Positions 7,461 through 8,028 of a stretch of DNA of 8,028 nucleotides are shown here, piece after piece (the stretch's first letter is position 1; every line of letters starts with the position of its first letter). Under the pieces are notes generated by a model. It saw nothing but the letters and a program-made list of their open reading frames with translations. It did not search any database and had not been told where the DNA came from. The position numbers and the translations under genes were made by a program. Location: NCBI GenBank assembly GCA_030432855.1, contig JAUILM010000246.1, forward strand, positions 1 to 8,028, in the 5' to 3' direction. Origin of the DNA: Bacteroidia bacterium (lineage in GTDB: Bacteria > Bacteroidota > Bacteroidia > Chitinophagales > Saprospiraceae).

Positions 7461-7491
7461 ATCCCGCGGCAGTTACTGCTGCGGGATTTTT
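7461..7491 (+). terminator. Strong intrinsic terminator with no annotated gene upstream
   Basis: A 12-base-pair stem pairs ATCCCGCGGCAG (7461-7472) with CTGCTGCGGGAT (7476-7487), with one G-U pair and a TTA loop, followed by a run of five T (7487-7491). The T-tract is on the + strand side; read on - the stem would be followed by A-rich then GG bases (AAAAGG), so it is directional. No + strand gene ends before it: the nearest upstream gene is on - and begins at 7301. It lies 43 bases before the protease ATG. It may end a small RNA or attenuate the protease leader. Confidence 0.8.
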
Positions 7492-7534
7492 GTAATTTCG
7501 AATCCTCTAAAAATCTAACACTTCCGACGCTTTT

Positions 7535-8028
7535 ATGTTTTTTTTTGCTTCAGCATTGCAGGGCAGGAGGGGATTCCTACCAGTTTTAGGGACGATTATT
7601 TTGGTGTTCGTGGGTCTGGTTATAGGACAAATACCTCTCACATATGCAATGGCATCAGGAGGTGTCAGTGGATCGATGCCATCTGCTGCCGATCTTGATG
7701 TAGATCAGTCCATCTTTCTATTGCTAATGATTCTTAGTTTTTTGGGAGGCCTGATTGGATTACTACTAGGTGTAGTTCTATTTCACCGAAGATCCTGGAA
7801 GACACTCATCACACCTTATGCCAGGATCTCCTGGAGCAGGATTCTTCTCAGCTTCAGTGTTTGGATCGGGCTTACAGCCATTCTGGAGGTATGCTATTAT
7901 CTGACGCACCCGGCAAACTATGTTTTTCAGTTTGACGCCGGAGCATTCTTTCCATTACTCCTGGTGGCCTTATTTTTTCTGCCAATCCAGACTTCATTCG
8001 AAGAGATATTCTTCAGAGGGTATCTTAT
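7535..8028 (+). CDS. CPBP-family intramembrane glutamic endopeptidase, 3' end cut by window
   Basis: The frame runs from an ATG at 7535 (after an in-frame TAA at 7508) to the right edge, giving 164 codons without a stop. The product is membrane-embedded: hydrophobic segments at about 14-35, 60-83, 103-122 and 138-154, then FEEIFFRGYL, in which Glu156-Glu157 and Arg161 form the EExxxR motif of the CPBP (Abi, Rce1-like) proteases. The later His motifs fall outside the window. The stretch RRSWKTLITPYARISWSRILL (85-105) resembles a conserved loop in Bacteroidota members of this family. Codons 2-4 are TTT TTT TTT, a 9-T run right after the start. No clear Shine-Dalgarno sequence is seen, and a near -7 box (TAATTTCG, 7493-7500) lacks a -33 partner. 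Such proteins may process CAAX-like or peptide substrates; the target here is unknown. Confidence 0.85.
   Translation, partial: MFFFASALQGRRGFLPVLGTIILVFVGLVIGQIPLTYAMASGGVSGSMPSAADLDVDQSIFLLLMILSFLGGLIGLLLGVVLFHRRSWKTLITPYARISWSRILLSFSVWIGLTAILEVCYYLTHPANYVFQFDAGAFFPLLLVALFFLPIQTSFEEIFFRGYL

Noticed and set aside
7493..7500. TAATTTCG as a -7 box for the protease gene
   Set aside because: It matches 7 of 8 positions, but no TTTG-like box occurs 19-21 bases upstream, where the terminator stem lies.
7383..7589. A 68-codon + strand ORF in the last spacer
   Set aside because: It reads straight through the strong terminator stem and overlaps the start of the protease gene in another frame. Its composition has no protein-like pattern.

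Overview
The window looks like ordinary chromosomal sequence from a member of the Bacteroidota. The evidence is a promoter of the Bacteroidota type (ATTG, 19 bases, TACTTTTG) upstream of a DUF6580 gene, starts with weak or no Shine-Dalgarno sequences, an exported SGNH hydrolase whose signal peptide ends in a QGQ-type stretch, and the gene families present. I cannot fix the genus. No mobile element, CRISPR array, tRNA or rRNA is visible, and codon use shows no obvious break.

Layout from left to right. (1) The window opens inside an NhaC-family Na+/H+ antiporter gene on +, which lacks its 5' end. (2) It converges, with an 18-base gap, on a secreted SGNH/GDSL hydrolase gene on -. (3) Diverging from the hydrolase is a 55-codon gene on + for a single-pass membrane protein. 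Its last 9 bases overlap, antisense, the end of a deoxynucleoside kinase gene on -. (4) After a 197-base divergent spacer comes a + strand run: a LolD/MacB-type ABC ATPase, a PduO-type cob(I)alamin adenosyltransferase, and a PgpH-like 7TM-HD phosphodiesterase. The last two overlap by 4 bases (ATGA) and are probably translationally coupled. (5) A DUF6580 membrane protein gene on - abuts the phosphodiesterase stop with no gap. (6) A 233-base divergent spacer carries a good - strand promoter and a strong + strand intrinsic terminator with no annotated gene before it. (7) The window ends inside a CPBP-family intramembrane protease gene on +, cut just after its EExxFRG motif.

The functions are mixed: ion homeostasis, nucleoside salvage, cofactor B12 activation, probable cyclic-di-AMP turnover, and membrane proteins. 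They do not form one pathway. A loose link can be inferred between B12 adenosylation and the neighbouring ECF-S-like DUF6580 protein, but this is unproven. I found no convincing undescribed multi-gene system. The items most worth a second look are the orphan terminator in the last spacer, the unlisted small membrane protein, and the 9-T run directly after the protease start codon.
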